Numbered from the stretch's first letter, positions 1-14,660 are shown. The stretch is 64,000 bases of DNA from Sapria himalayana (GCA_029783825.1 JAREIK010000737.1:213087-277086), one strand, 5' to 3'. A program made the numbers and translations. Notes: generated by a model from the sequence alone, not told the origin.

Positions 1-3000
1 ACTTAAAAAAAATTATTATTTAGTAATAAATTTTACTTTGATTTTGTATCATTTTAGGTTTTTTAATTTTATTTTAATTTATATATATCATATTAATATA
101 AGTTTATTAATTTATTTTTTGATAATTGATATAATATCTATCAATAAAATTGTTTATATTTAGTTTATATTTCTATTTGAAAAAAAATTAAAAATTATTA
201 TATTTTCAAACTTATAACCTTCAAAAATGATAAAAAATCACAAAAATAATTTTTTTATTATTTTATTATTAAAATAAAACTTATAAACCACTAAATGCTT
301 AATCATTTAAAGATATAGACTTCTTAACCCCAAAACCCCCTAAATACATAAACTATTAAACCTATATAACCTAAAAAATTAATAATAAATTTCATTTTTA
401 TTTGTATTCATTATAATTTTAAATATTCATTTTAATTATTTTTTAGTTTATTTTTGTAGAAATATTAATTACAAAATAAATAATGAGTGAAACATATATA
501 ATTTAAATATATTATTTTTTATGAAAAAGAATATAAGCTTATAAAAAAAATAAAATTTCAAAAATTTAAAATTTTATTTAGTAAAATAATTTACTTTGAT
601 TTTGAATTATTTTGGGTTCTAGAAATATATTTTAATTAATATCTATCTTATTAATAATAGTTTATTAATTTATTTTTTGATCATTTTGATAATATATATT
701 AATAAAATTTTTTATTTTAAATTTACTTCAAATATAATTATTAAGATTATTATAACTAAGTATTATATTCATATTTTAGAACTATTAAAAAATTATTATA
801 TTTTCAAAGGTTATAACCTTTGAAAATCACGAAAATTCATAAAAATAAATTTTTTGTTATTTCATTGATTAAATAAAACCTATAAACATCTAAATGTGGA
901 AACATATAAATCAATAAACTCCTTAACCCAAAACCACAAAAAACTTAAACCATTAAATATGTATACCCTAAATAATAAATAATAAATAATAAATCTCTTT
1001 TTATTAGTATTCATTATAATTTTAAATATTTATTTTAATTATTTATCAATTTATTTTTATAGAAATATTAATTACATCATAAATTATTAATGAGTCAGAT
1101 ATAATTTAAATAATTTATTTTTCATCAAAAAAATATATATGCTTATAAAATGAGGCAAAATTTTTAAAATAAAAAATTATTATTTTGTAATATATATTAT
1201 TTTGATTTTGAATCATTTTAGATTCTACAATTATATTTTAATTTATATCATTCTTATTAATACTAGTTTATTAATTTATTTATTGTTCATTATTATAATA
1301 TCTATTAATAAAATTATTTATATTTAGTTTACATTATATATAATTATTAAGATTATTATAATTAAATATTGTATTCACATTAAAAAAAATTAAATTTATT
1401 ATATTATCAAAGGTTACAACCTTCAAAAATTAAAAAAATTCAAAAATTAATTTTTTTGTTTTTTAATTCTTTAGATAATAACTATAAATCACTAAAGGTT
1501 TAAACACTTAAATCAATAAACTCCTAAACCCAAAAACACCTAAATACTTAAACCATTAAGCCAGTATATCCTGAATAATAAATAATAAATATTAATTTTA
1601 TTTGTATTCATTATAATTTTAAATAATTATTTTAATTATTTATTAGTTTATTATTATAGAATTATAATTTACAAAATAAATTATGAGTAAAACTAATTAA
1701 TTTAAATAATTTTTTTATAATAACAAAAATATAAAGTTATAAAAAAGCAAAACATTAAAAAAATTATTATTAAGTAATATATTTTACAATGATTTTGAAT
1801 AAATTTAGATTTTGCAAATATATTTTAAATAATATCTATCTTATTGATAATAGTTTATTAAAATTTTTGTGATCATTATTATAATATCTAGCGATGTAAT
1901 TATTTATATTGAATTTAAATGACTTATAATTATTAAGATTATTATAACTAAATATTATATTTACATTTGAAAAAAATTAAATTTATTATATTTTCAAAGG
2001 TTATAACCTTCAAAATTTAAAAAAATAATAAAAATAAATTATTTGTTATATCATTATTTAAATAAAACTTATAAACCACTAAATGCCTAAACAATTAAAC
2101 CTCTAAACTCCTAAACACAAAATCTCCTAAATACTTAAACCTTTAAACTCGTAAACCTTAAATATAATTTAAATAATTTATTAAAATATTAATTACAAAA
2201 TAATTTATGAGTGATACAAATATAATTTAAAAAATTTATTTTTCATCAAAAAAAATATAAGTTTATAAAAAGAAACAAAAACTAAAAAAAATTATTATTT
2301 AGTAATAAATTTTACTTGGATTTAGAATATTGTTAGGTTCTGCAATTATATTTTAATTTATATCTATCATATTAATAATAGCATATTAATTTACTTTTTA
2401 ATTATTGATATCATATCTATCAATAAAATTGTTTATATTTAGTTTATATTATAAATAATTATAATGATTATAATTACTAAATATTGTATTCACATTTTTA
2501 AAAAATTTTAAAATTATTATATTTTCAAAGGTTATAACCTTTGAAAATGTGAAAAAATATCAAAAATAATTTTTTTGTTATTTCATTGTTTAAATTAAAT
2601 CTATAAACCACTAAATGCCTAAAAACATAAATCGCTAAAGTCATAAAAGAAAAAACCTTAATACTTAATATATTAAACTGGTATACATTAATAATAATTT
2701 ATAAATCTCATTTTAATTTTATTCAGTATAATTCTAAACTTTTATTTTAATTATTTATCAATTTATTTTTATAGAAATATTAATTATAAAATAAATTATT
2801 AGTGAGATTGATCTAATTTAAATTAGACTGGTATACCCAAAATAATAAAAAATAAATCTCAATATTATTTTTTTCATTATAATTTTAAATATTCATTTTA
2901 ATTATTTATTTGTTTATTTTTATATAAATATTAATTAAAAAATAAATTATTAGTTGGCCAAATATAATTTATATAAATTAATTTTCATCAAAAAAATATG

Positions 3001-4150
3001 GATAAAATTTTTAAAAGAAAAAAAAATTTCAAAACAATAAATTATTATATTCTAATATATTTTGATTTCTTCTGAATAGTTTTAGGTTTTTTATTATATT
3101 TTAATTGATAGCTATCATATTAATAATAGATTATTAATTTATTTTTGGATCATTTTTAGAATATTTATCATTAATAATGTTTATATTGTATTTATATGAT
3201 ATATAAATATAATGATTATTATAACTAAATATTGAATTCACAATTGAAAAAAATTTAAAAATTATTATATTTTCAAAGGTTTAACCTTTGAAAATATCAA
3301 AATATAATAAAAACAAATATTTTGTTTTTTATTTTTTAAATAAAACCTATAAACCACTAAATGCACACATAGTAAAATCAGTAAACTCCTAAGGCTCGTA
3401 ATGCCTAAATACATAAACCATTAAGATGCTATATACTACTTAATAATTAAGAAAACTAATTTTTATATTAATTTATTATTATTTTAAATATTCATTTTAA
3501 TTATTTATAAGTTTATTTTATATAAATATTTCTTACAAAATAAATATGAGTGCGAAAAATATAATTTAAATAATATATTTTTAATACAAAAAATATATAC
3601 ACTTATAAAAGAAGTAAAATTTTAAAAATTAAAAATTATTATCTAGTAATATTTTTTACTTTAATTTTGAATCAATTTGGGTTTTGTAAATTTTTTTAAT
3701 TAATATCTATCTTATTATTAATAGTTTATTAATTTATTTTTTGATCATTATTATAATATCTATCAATAAAATTGTTTATATTGAATTTATATGATATATA
3801 ATTATTAAAATTATTTTAACTAAATATTGTATTCACATATCAAAAAATTTTAAATATTATTATATTTTCCAAGGTTATAATTTATGAAAATGACAAAAAA
3901 TTACGATATTTTTTTTGTAATTTTATTGTTTAAATAAAACCTATAAACTACTAAATGCCTAAAAACATAAATCGCTAAACTCCTAAACAACAAAACTTCT
4001 AAATACTTAAACTATTAAATTGATATACATTAATAATAAATCATAAATCTCATTTTAATTTTTATTATGTGTAATTTTAAATAATTTATTTTTTATCAAA
4101 AACAATATATATGCTTATAAAAAGAGGCAAAATTTTAAAAACAAAAATTT
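1..4150 (+). repeat. AT-rich satellite array, F orientation
   Basis: Tandem monomers of about 590-600 bp. The palindromic box around TATAACC recurs near 215, 812, 1412, 2000, 2535, 3277 and 3872. Telomere-like blocks of CCTAAA-type words lie near 300 (type G), 890 (K), 1490 (E), 2100 (D), 2620 (A/A'), 3370 (B) and 3950 (A). No open reading frame here looks like a real protein. The spacing of about 530 and then 747 between boxes around 2000-3277 reflects a deletion followed by the enlarged A' monomer. The last monomer is truncated internally near 4075 before the strand switch at about 4150. The order G-K-E-D matches, inverted, the D-E-K-G series at the far end of the window. Confidence 0.93.
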
Positions 4151-7100
4151 ATTTAAATGAAATTTATGATTTATTATTAATGTATACCAGTTTAATTCTT
4201 TATGTATTTAGAGGTTTTTTCATTTAGGAGATTAGCATTTATGTTTTTAGGTATTTAGTGGTTTATAGGTTTTATTTAAACAATAAAATAACAAAAAAAA
4301 ATTTGTAATTTTATCTCATTTTCATAGGTCATAATCTTTGAAAATATAATAATATTTAACATTTTTTGAGATGTGAATATAATATTTAGTTATAATAATA
4401 TTAATAATTATATATCATATAAATTCAATATAAACAATTTTATTGATAGATTTTATAAAAATGATCAAAAATTAAATTAATAATCTATTAATAATAAGAT
4501 AGATATTAATTAAAAAATATTTACGAAACCGAAATTGATTCAAAATTAAAGTAAAATATATTACTTAATAATAATTTTTAATTATAAAATTTTTACTTAT
4601 TTTATAAGAGTAAATACTTTTATTGATTAAAAATAAATTATTTAAATTATATTTATCGCACTCATACTTTATTTTGTAATAAATATTTCTATAAAAATAA
4701 ACTAATAAATAATAAAAAATGAATATTTAAAATTATAAAAAATAGAAATAAAAATTAGATTTATTAATTATTAAGTAGTATATAGCGGTTTAATGGTTTA
4801 TGTATTTAGGCATTACGAGGTTTAGGAGTTTACTAATTTAACTATGTATGCATTTAGTGGTTATAGGTTTTATTTAAAAATTAAATAAACAAAAAATTTA
4901 TTTTTATTATTTTTTGATATTTTCAAATGTTATAACCTTTAAAAATATAATAATTTTTTAATTTTTTTGAAAAGTGAATTCAATATTTAAGTTATAATAA
5001 TATTTATATTTATATATCATATAAATTCAATATAAACATTTTTATTGAAAAATATTCTAATAATGATCACAAAAAAAATTAATAATTTATAATTAATAAG
5101 ATAGATATCAATTAAAATATAATTAAAAAACATAAAATGATTCAGGAGCAAAACAAAATATATTACTTTATAATAATATTTTGTTTTAATTTTTTTTTCT
5201 TTTAAAAAGTTTATTTATATTTTTTGATAAAAAATTATATAAATAAATTATATTTGTGTAACTCTTAATTTATTTTGTTATTAATATTTATATAAAAAAA
5301 TCAAATAAATAATTAAAATGAATATTTAAAATAATAATGAAAAAAAAGAGATTCATTATTTATTATTTAGGGTATACTGGTTTAATTTAAATTAGATCTA
5401 TCTCACTAATAATTTATTTTGTAATTAATATTTCAATAAAAATAAACTGATAAATAATTAAAATAAAAATTTAAAATTATACTAAATAAAAATTAAAATG
5501 AGATTTATGAATTATTATTAATGTATACCAGTTTAATTATTTAAGTATTTTTAGGTTTTGTCATTTAGGAGTTTAGCGATTTATGTTTTTAGGCATTTAG
5601 TGGTTTATAGGTTTTATTTAAACAATAAAATAACAAAAAAAAATTTGTAATTTTTTCTCATTTTCATAGGTCATAACCTTTGAAAATATAATAATATTTA
5701 ACATATTTTGAAATGTAAATATTATATTTAGTTATGATAATATTAATAATTATATATCATATAAATTCAATATAAACAATTTTATTGATAGATATTATAA
5801 TAATGATCAAAAATTAAATTAATAAACTATTAATAATAAGATAGATATTAATTAAAAAATATTTACAAAACCTAAATCGATTAAAAATTAAACTAAAATA
5901 TATTACTTAATAATAATTATTAATTTTTAAATTTTTATTTTTTTTATAAGCGTAAATACTTTTATTGATTAAAAAAATTATTTAAATTATATTTCTCGCA
6001 CTCATAATTTATTTTGTAATAAATATTTCTATAGAAATAAACTAATAAATAATTAATATAAATATTTAAAATTATAATAAATAGAAATAAAAATTAGATT
6101 TATTAATTATTAAGTAGTATATAGAGGTTTAATGGTTTGTGTATTTAGGCATTAAAAGGTTTAGGAGTTTACTCATTTAACTGTGTATGCATTTAGTGGT
6201 TATGGGTTTTAATTAAAAAATAAATAAACAAAAAATTTATTTTTATTATTTTTTGATATTTTCAAATGTTATAACCATTGAAAATATAAAAATTTTTAAA
6301 TTTTTTTTAAAAGTGAATTCAATATTTAGTTATAATAATCATTATATTTATATTTCATATAAATTCAATATAAACTATTTTATTGATAAATATTCTAATA
6401 ATGATAAAAAAATAAATTAATAATCGATTATTAATAAGATAGATATCAATTAAAATATAATTACAAAACCTAAAATGATTAAGAAGGAAAGAAAAATATA
6501 TTACTATATAATAAATTTTTGTTTTGAAATTTTTTCTTCTTTTTAAAAGTTTATCTATATTTTTTGATGAAAAATAATTTAAATAAATTATATTTGTCTA
6601 ACTCATAATTTATATTGTAATTAATATTTTATATATATAAACAAATAAATAATTAAAATGAATATTTTAAATTATAATTTAAAAAATAATATTGAGATTT
6701 ATTATTTATTATTTAGGGTATACCAGTTTAAATGGATTATCTATTTAGGGTTTTTGTGATTTCAGTGTTTTTGACTTAAGTGTTTAGGCATTTAGTAGTT
6801 TATAGGATTTATTTAAACAATGAAATAACAAAAAAATAATTTTGATATTTTCTCACATTTTCAAAGGTTATAACCTTTGAAAATATAATAATTTTAAATT
6901 TTTTTAAAAATGTGAATATATTATTTAGTAATAAGAATCATTATAATTATATATAATATAAACTAAATATAAACAATTTTATTGATAGATATGATATCAA
7001 TTATCAAAAAATAAATTAATATGCTATTATTAATATGATAGATATAAATTAAAATATAATTGCAAAACCTAAAATTATTCAAAATCAAAGTAAAATTTAT

Positions 7101-9716
7101 TACCAAATAATAAATTTTGTTTTTTAGTTTTTGCTTCTTTTTATAAGCTTATAATTTTTTTTGAAGAAAAATAAATTATTTAAATTATATTTAAGGTTTA
7201 CGAGTTTAAAATATTAAGTATTTAGGGCCTTTTGTGTTTAGGAGTTTATAGATTTAAGTGTTTAGGCATTTAGTGGTCTATAAGTTTTATTTAAACAATG
7301 ATATAACAAAAAATTTATTTTTATTTTTTTTTCTAATTTTTGAAGGTTATAACCTTTGAAAATATATAAATTTCTAAATTTTTTTCAAATGTAAAAATAA
7401 TATTTCATTATAATAATCTTAATAAATATAATTCATTTAAATTCAATATAAATAATCACATTGCTAGATATTATAATAATGATCAATAAATAAATTAATA
7501 AACTATTATTAAATAGATAGATATTTTTTAAAAAATATTTGCAAAACGTAAAATTATTAAAAAGCATAGTAAAATAATATAGTAAATAATAATTTTTTTG
7601 ATGTTTTGCTTCTTTTTATAAGTTAATATTTTTTGTTATTAAAAGTAAATTATTTAAATTATATTTTTCTTCCACATAATTTATTTTTTGATTATAATTC
7701 TATAAAAATAAACTAATAAATAATTAAAATAAATATTTAAAATTATAATGAATACAAATAAAATTGATATTTATTATTTATTATTCAGGATATACTAGTT
7801 TAATGATTTATGTATTTAGGTGTTTTAGGGTTTAGTAATTTAAGTGTTTAGGCCTTTAGTGATTTTATCTAATTTTTGAAGTTTATAACCTTAGAAAATA
7901 TTATAGTGTTTAATTTTTCTTAAATGTGAATATAATATTTAGTTATAATAATCTTGTTAATTATGTATAATCTAAAATCAATATAAATAAATTTTTTAAT
8001 AGATATTATAATAATGATCAATAAATAAATTAATGAACTATAATTAATTAGAATGATATAAATTAAAATAATATTGCAAAAACTAAAATTATTCAAAATT
8101 AAATTAAAATAAATTAATAATAATAATATTTTGTTTTAAAAAATTTGCCTCTTTTTATAATCTTATATTTTTTTGATGAAAAATAAATTATTTATATTAT
8201 ATCCGCCTCACTAATAATTTATTTTGTAATTAATATTTCAATAAAAATAAACTGATAAATAATTAAAACGAATATTTAAAATTATAATGAATACTAATAA
8301 AAATGAGATTAATTATTTATTATTTAGAGTATACTAATTTAAAGGCTTATGTATTTATGGGCTTCGGGGTTTAAAAGTTTAATCATTAAGAATTTAGGTA
8401 TTTTGTGGTTTATAGATTTTATTTAAAAAATCTAATAACATAAAATTTATTTTTTTTATTTTTTCTTATTTTCAAACGTTATAACCTTTGAAAACATTAT
8501 AATTTCAAAATTTTTTAAAATATGAAAATATTATTTTGTTATAATAATCTAAATAATTATATATTATGTAAATTCAATATAAATAATTTTTTTATAGATA
8601 TTATGATGATGATAATAAAATAAATTAATAAACTATTATTAATAAGATAGATATTAAATAAAATTTATTTGCAAAACCTAAAATGATTCAAAATCAAAGT
8701 AAAATATATTAATAAGATAGATATTAAATAAAACAATTATTAATAAGATAAAATATACATGTTTTAAATTTATATATTTAGGAGTTTTGGGATTTAAGAA
8801 TTTAGTGATTTAAGTGTTTAGGCATTTAGTAGTTTATAGGTTTACTTAAAAAATAAAATAACAAATTTTTTTTTTGTTATTTGTTCTCATTTTTGTAGGA
8901 TATAACCTTTGAAACTATAACAATTTTTAAATTTTTTTTAAATGTGAATACTATATTTAGTTATGATAATCTTAATAATTTTATATCATGTAAATTCAAT
9001 ATAAACAATTATAATGATATATATTATAATAAAGATCGTACAAAAGATTAATAAACAATTATTAATAAGATAAATATTGTTTAAAATATATTTACAAAAC
9101 CTAAAATGATTCAAAATCAAAGTGAAATATTTTACTAAATATTAATTTAAAATTTTTAAATTTTTGTATCCATTTATAAGCTGATATATTTTTTGATGAA
9201 AAATAAATTATTTAAATTATATTTGTCTCACTACTAATTTATTTTTTAATTTATATTTCTATAAAAATAAACTAATGAATAATTAAAATGTATATATAAA
9301 ATTATAATGAATACTAATAAAAATGAGATTTATTATTAATTATTTTGGGTATACCTATTTAATGGTTTAAGTTTATTTTGGTTTTGGTGTTAATGAGTTT
9401 ATAGATTTATATGTTTACACATTTAGGTTTTATTTATTGATTTATAGGTTTTATTTAATCTTTGAAATAACAAAAAATTTATTTGTATGAAATTTCATGA
9501 TTTTCAAAGTTTATAACCTTTGAAAATATAATAATTTTTTAATACATCTAAAATATGAATACAATACTTAATTATAATAATCTTAATAATTATATTTGAT
9601 GTAAATTCAATATAAAAAATTTAATTAATATATATTATTTTTATGATCAAAAAATAAATTAATAAACTATTATTAATAAGATATATATTAATTAAAATAT
9701 ATTTGCAGAATCCAAA
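4151..9716 (-). repeat. AT-rich satellite array, R orientation
   Basis: This is the same satellite on the opposite strand; the diagnostic string is now GCATTTAGTGGTTTATAGG followed by TTTTATTTAAA. Telomere-like blocks in order: 4190 (A), 4770 (B), 5350 and 5520 (A', enlarged), 6115 (B), 6715 (C), 7190 (D), 7790 (E), 8330 (type 8), 8765 (type 9, on a truncated monomer) and 9350 (K). From about 4640 rightward it forms the left arm of a giant inverted repeat whose right arm begins at about 9712. There is no gene. Confidence 0.93.
4640..9355 (+). repeat. Left arm of giant inverted repeat
   Basis: Pairs with 9712-13980 plus 17664 to about 17880. The blocks D 7190, E 7790, type 8 8330 and type 9 8765 mirror 11770, 11190, 10635 and 10235, each pair giving a midpoint of 9520-9535. 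Further out, B 6115 and A' 5350-5600 mirror 12625 and 13225-13430 about a centre shifted by about 120 bp. That shift is what a deletion of about 240 bp in the right arm at 12410 predicts. Next to the loop, the text 9121-9350 and the complement of 9712-9945 agree closely, well above ordinary monomer-to-monomer similarity. Confidence 0.8.
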
Positions 9717-11159
9717 ATAAATAATAGTAATCATAAATCTCATTTTTATTAGTATTCATTATAATTTTATATATACATTTTAATTATTTATTAGTTTATT
9801 TTTATAGAAATATAAATTAAAAAATAAATTAATAGTTAGACAAATATAATTTAAATAATTTATTTTTCATCAAAAAATATATAAGCTTATAAATGGATAC
9901 AAAAATTTAAAAATTTGAAATAAATATTTAGTGAAATATTTCACTTTCATTTCGAATCATTTTAGGTTTTGTAAATATATTTTAAACAATATTTATCTTA
10001 TTAATAATTGTTTATTAATCTTTTGTATGATCATTATTATAATATATATCAATATAATTGTTTTTATTGAATTTAAATGATATATAATTATTATTATTAT
10101 CATAACTAAATATAGTATTCACATTTAAAAAAAATTCAAAAATTGTTATAGTTTCAGAGGTTATATCCTTCAAAAATGAGAACAAAATACAAAAAATTTT
10201 TTTTTGTTATTTTATTTTTTAAATAAAACCTATAAACTACTAAATGCCTAAACACTTAAATAACTAAATTCTAAAATCCCAAAACTCCTAAATATATAAT
10301 CTTTTAAAACTGTATATTTTAGGATTTGCAAATAAATTTTGAATATATAATCTTTGATTTTGAATCATTTTAGGAGTTGCAAATAAATTTTATTTAATAT
10401 CTTTCTTATTAATAAAAGTTTATTAATTTATTTTATTATCATCATCATAATATCTATAAAAAAATTATTTATATTGAATTTACATAATATATAATTATTT
10501 AGATTATTATACCAAAATAATATTTTCATATTTTAAAAAAATTTAAAAATTATTAAGTTTTCCAAGGTTATATCATTTGAAAATAAGAAAATATAAAAAA
10601 ATAAATTTTTTGTTATTAGATTTTATAAATAAAATTTATAAACCACAAAATACCTAAATTCTTAATGACTAAACTCCAACCCCAAAGCCAATAAATACAT
10701 AAGCCTTTAAATTAGTATACTCTAAATAATAAATAATAAATAATAAATCTTATTTTTATTAGTATTCATTATAATTTTAAATATATATTTTAATTATTTA
10801 TCAGTTTATTTTTATAGAAATGTTAATTACAAAATAAATTATTAGTGAGACAGATATAATATAAATAATTTATTTTTCATCAAAAAAATATAATATAATA
10901 AAATGAGGCAAAATTTTTAAAACAAAATATTATTATTTAGTAATTTATTTTAATTTAATTTTGAATAATTTTAGATTTTGCAATTATATTTTAATTTATA
11001 TCATTCTAATTAATTATAGTTTATTAATTTAATAAATGATCATTATTATAATATCTTTTAATAAAATTATTTATATTGATTTTACATTATATATAATTAT
11101 CAAGATTATTATAACTAAATAATATATTCACATTTTAAAAAAAATTAAAAATTATTATA

Positions 11160-11185
11160 TTTTCGAAGGTTATAACCTTCGAAAA
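11160..11185. repeat. CpG-containing form of the monomer palindrome
   Basis: Half-site TTTTCGAAGGTTA plus its complement, still a perfect palindrome, with CG where most copies have CA (left arm) and TG (right arm). The same form is at 41154-41179, and at 43872-43895 with one central change. Confidence 0.93.
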
Positions 11186-12539
11186 TTAGATAAAATCACT
11201 TAAGGCATAAACACTTAAATGATTAAATCCAAAAATACCTAAATACTTAAACGATTAAACCTGTATATCCTGAATAATAAATAATAAATCTCAATTTTAA
11301 TTGTATTCATGCTAATTTTAAAGATTTATTTTAATTATTTATTAGTTTATTTTCATAGAAAAATAAATTACAAAATAATTTATGAGGAAGAAAAATATAA
11401 TTTAAATAATTTATTTTTAATAACAAAAATATAAACTTATAAAAAGGCAAGATATTAAAAAAAATTATTATTTAGTAATATATACATTGATTTTGAATAA
11501 ATTTAGATTTTACATTTATATTTTAAATAATATCTTTCTTATTAATAATAGTTTATTAATTTATTTAATGATCATTATTATAATATCTAGCAATGTGATT
11601 ATTTATATTGAATTTAAATGACTTATATTTATTAAGATTATTATAACTAAATATTATATTTACATTTGAAAAAAAATTAAAAATTTTTATATTTTCAAAA
11701 GTTATAACCTTAAAAAATTAGAAAAAAAATAAAAATAAATTTTTTGTTATATCATTGTTTAAATAAAACTTATAGACCACTAAATGTATAAACACTTAAA
11801 TCTTTAAACTCCTAAACACAAAAGCCCCTAAATACTTAAAACATTAAACTCATAAACCTTAAATATAAATTAAATAATTTATTTTTCATCAAAAAAAATA
11901 TAAGCTTATAAAAAGAACTAAAAACTAAAAAACAAAAATTATTATTTGGTAATAAATTTTACTTTGTTTTTGAATAATTTTAGGTTTTTCAATTATATTT
12001 TAATTTATATTATCATATTAATAATAGCATATTAATTTATTTTTTGATAATTGATATCATATCTATCAATAAAATTGTTTATTTTAGTTTATATTATTTA
12101 TAATTATAAAGATTCTTATTACTAAATATTGTATTCACATTTTTAAAAAAATTTAAAATTATTATATTTTCAAAGGTTATAACCTTTGAAAATGTGAAAA
12201 AATATCAAAAATAATTTTTTTGTTATTACATTGTTTAAATAAAACCTATAAACCACTAAATGCCTAAAAACATAATTTGCTAAAGTCATAAACGAAAAAA
12301 CCTCTAAATACTTAAAATATTAAACTCGTATACATTAATAATAATTCATATATCTCAATTTAATTTTTATTCTGAAGAATTTTAAATTTTTATTTTTATT
12401 ATTTATTAGTTTATTTTGATCATTTTAAAAATATTTATCAATAATATTGTTTATATTGAATTTATATGATATATAAATATAATGATTATTATAACTAAAT
12501 ATTGAATTCACATTTGAAAAAAATTTAAAAATTATTATA

Positions 12540-12565
12540 TTTTCAAAGGTTATAACCTTTGAAAA
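12540..12565. repeat. Perfect 26-bp monomer palindrome (representative)
   Basis: Half-site TTTTCAAAGGTTA plus its complement. Identical perfect copies lie at 2522-2547, 12167-12192, 13884-13909, 19709-19734 and 25558-25583. A 28-bp version is at 6857-6884. This is the commonest form of the box. Confidence 0.95.
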
Positions 12566-13972
12566 TATCAAAAAATAATAAAAATAACTATTTTGTTTTT
12601 TTAATTTTTAAATAAAACCTATAAACCACTAAATGCATACACAGTTAAATCAGTAAACTCCTAAAGCCTGTAATGCCTAAATACATAAACCATTAAACTA
12701 CTATATACTACTTAATAATTAATAAATCTAATTTTTATTTCTATTTATTATAATTTTAAATATTCGTTTTAATTATTTATTAGTTTATTTTTATAGAAAT
12801 ATTTATTACAAAATAAAGTATGACTGCAACAAATATAATTTAATTTATTTATTTTTAATTAAAAAAAATATACACTTATAACAGAAGTAGAAATTTAAAA
12901 ATTAAAAATTATAATCCGGTAATATATTTTACTTTAATTTTGAATCAATTTGGGTTTTGTAAATATTTTTTAATTATTATCTATCTTTTTATTAATAGTT
13001 TATTAATTTATCTTTTGATCATTATTATATTATCTATCAATAAAATTGTTTATATTGAATTTATATGATATATAATAATTAATATTATTAAAACTAAATA
13101 TTGTATTCACATTTCAAAAAATTGTAAATATTATTATATCTTCAAAGGTTATAACCTATGAAAATGATAACAAATTAGAAATTTTTTTTGTTATTTTATT
13201 TTTTTATATAAAACCTATATATAAACCACTAAAAGCCTAAAAACATAAATCGCTAATCTCCTAATGACAAAACATCTAAATACTTAAACTATTAAACTTG
13301 TATACATTAATAATAATTCATAAATCTCATTTTAATTTTTATTTAGTATAATGTTAAATTTTTATTTTAATTATTTATCAATTTATTTTTATAGAAATAT
13401 TAATTACAAAATAAATTATTAGTGAGACAGATCTAATTTAAATTAAAACACTATCCCTAAATAATAAATAATAAATCTTATTTTTTTTCATTATAATTTT
13501 AAATATTCATTTTAATTATTTATTTGTTTATTTATATATAAATATTAATTAAAAAAAATTATGAGTTAGACAAATATAATTTATATAAATTATTTTTAAT
13601 TAAAAAAATATAGATAAACTTATTAAAAGAAGAAAAAATTCAAAAACAAAAAATTATTATATAGTAATATATTTTTCATTGCTTCTGAATCATTTTAAGT
13701 TTTATAATTATAATTTAATTAATATCTATCTTATTATTAATGGATTATTAATTTATATTTTGATTATTATTAGAATATTTATCAATAAAATTGTTTATAT
13801 TAAATTTATATTATATATAAATATAATGATTAGTATAACTAAATATTGTATTCACATTAAAAAAAAATTTAAAAATTATTATATTTTCAAAGGTTATAAC
13901 CTTTGAAAATATCAAAAAATAATAAAAATAAATTTTTTGTTATTTTATATTTTAAATAATACCTATAAACCA

Positions 13973-13980
13973 CTCAATGC
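13973..13980. repeat. Target-site duplication, left of hAT copy 1
   Basis: CTCAATGC. The unmutated satellite word is CTAAATGC, so one base has changed since insertion. Confidence 0.8.
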
Positions 13981-14660
13981 TAGGGGTGCTCATGGGAGGC
14001 ACGAGATGGGGATTACAAATCTCCAGTCCCTTCCCATAGTTCGGAGATCATTTTTTAAGATCCAGACTCGTCCCATAGATTGAAAGTATCTAGACGGGAC
14101 GAATTGGAGATCGGGGATTTTGGGTTGGATAAAATGGTTCCGGGACGGAACGGAGTTCGAACATTTTTTTAAATTTATTTTCTTCAAACCGGCCAAGTTA
14201 GTTCATGTCGAAACCTTTTGTTGTACCATTTATCATTCCTTAGTTATGTATCTTTCTAACTCAAATTGGGCCAATTTTGTTGTGTCAAATAGGCTGGATA
14301 CCACAAATGAATTCTATTGCCTTGGCAAAAGCTTTGATGTGCAGAAAAGGATAGAAATGTTAAATAGAACGGGACCGAGTTGTGTGCTTAATTTGGTTCT
14401 TTGTTTTGTCACACATTGGCTTTGTTCAGCCGAGTGAAAGTTAACCATAATAGCAATACTACATTTTTTAAACAATTACTTAAAATATTAAGGAATAGCT
14501 AAAGATGACAACAAACATAGGTAGCAACAATTACTACTTAAGTAATTGCTAAAATTAGGCAGCTTAATAAAACAATAAAAATACAACTAATAACAACCAT
14601 GATAATAATCATTTAAAAGGTCTGTCCCAGAACAGCAATGAAAATCCAAACCCAATTAAT
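13981..14660. other. hAT copy 1, non-coding end next to left TIR
   Basis: This is the 3' side of the transposase unit. It is richer in G+C than the satellite and is matched in inverse order by 49380-50013 of copy 2. Open frames of 68 and 105 codons on opposite strands here overlap the terminal repeat, have no known domain and are not shared as open frames in copy 2, so they are judged non-coding. Confidence 0.75.

Larger units (their letters stand above)
9717..13980 (+). repeat. AT-rich satellite array, F orientation
   Basis: Satellite returns to F at about 9717. Blocks in order: 10235 (type 9), 10635 (8), 11190 (E), 11770 (D), 12255 (A-like), 12625 (B), 13225 (A), 13430 (A' junction) and 13965 (B, split by hAT copy 1). 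This is the mirror image of the series to its left. One monomer carries a deletion of about 240 bp at 12410, where the text jumps from TTAGTTTATT to TTGATCATTTT. It also resembles 1-4150 in direct orientation at an offset of about 9.7 kb. There is no gene. Confidence 0.92.

Noticed and set aside
13679..13906. Open frame of 75 codons in the satellite (and similar ones at 27826, 39422, 54723, 60097, 60657, 62557 and 63260)
   Set aside because: Composed almost wholly of Ile, Asn, Lys, Tyr, Phe and Leu from A/T-rich DNA. They overlap the palindromic box and are present in some monomers but broken in most, with no sign of coding constraint.
14120..14437. A 105-codon frame at the end of hAT copy 1
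   Set aside because: It overlaps the terminal region, has no known domain, and the corresponding region of copy 2 does not keep it open.
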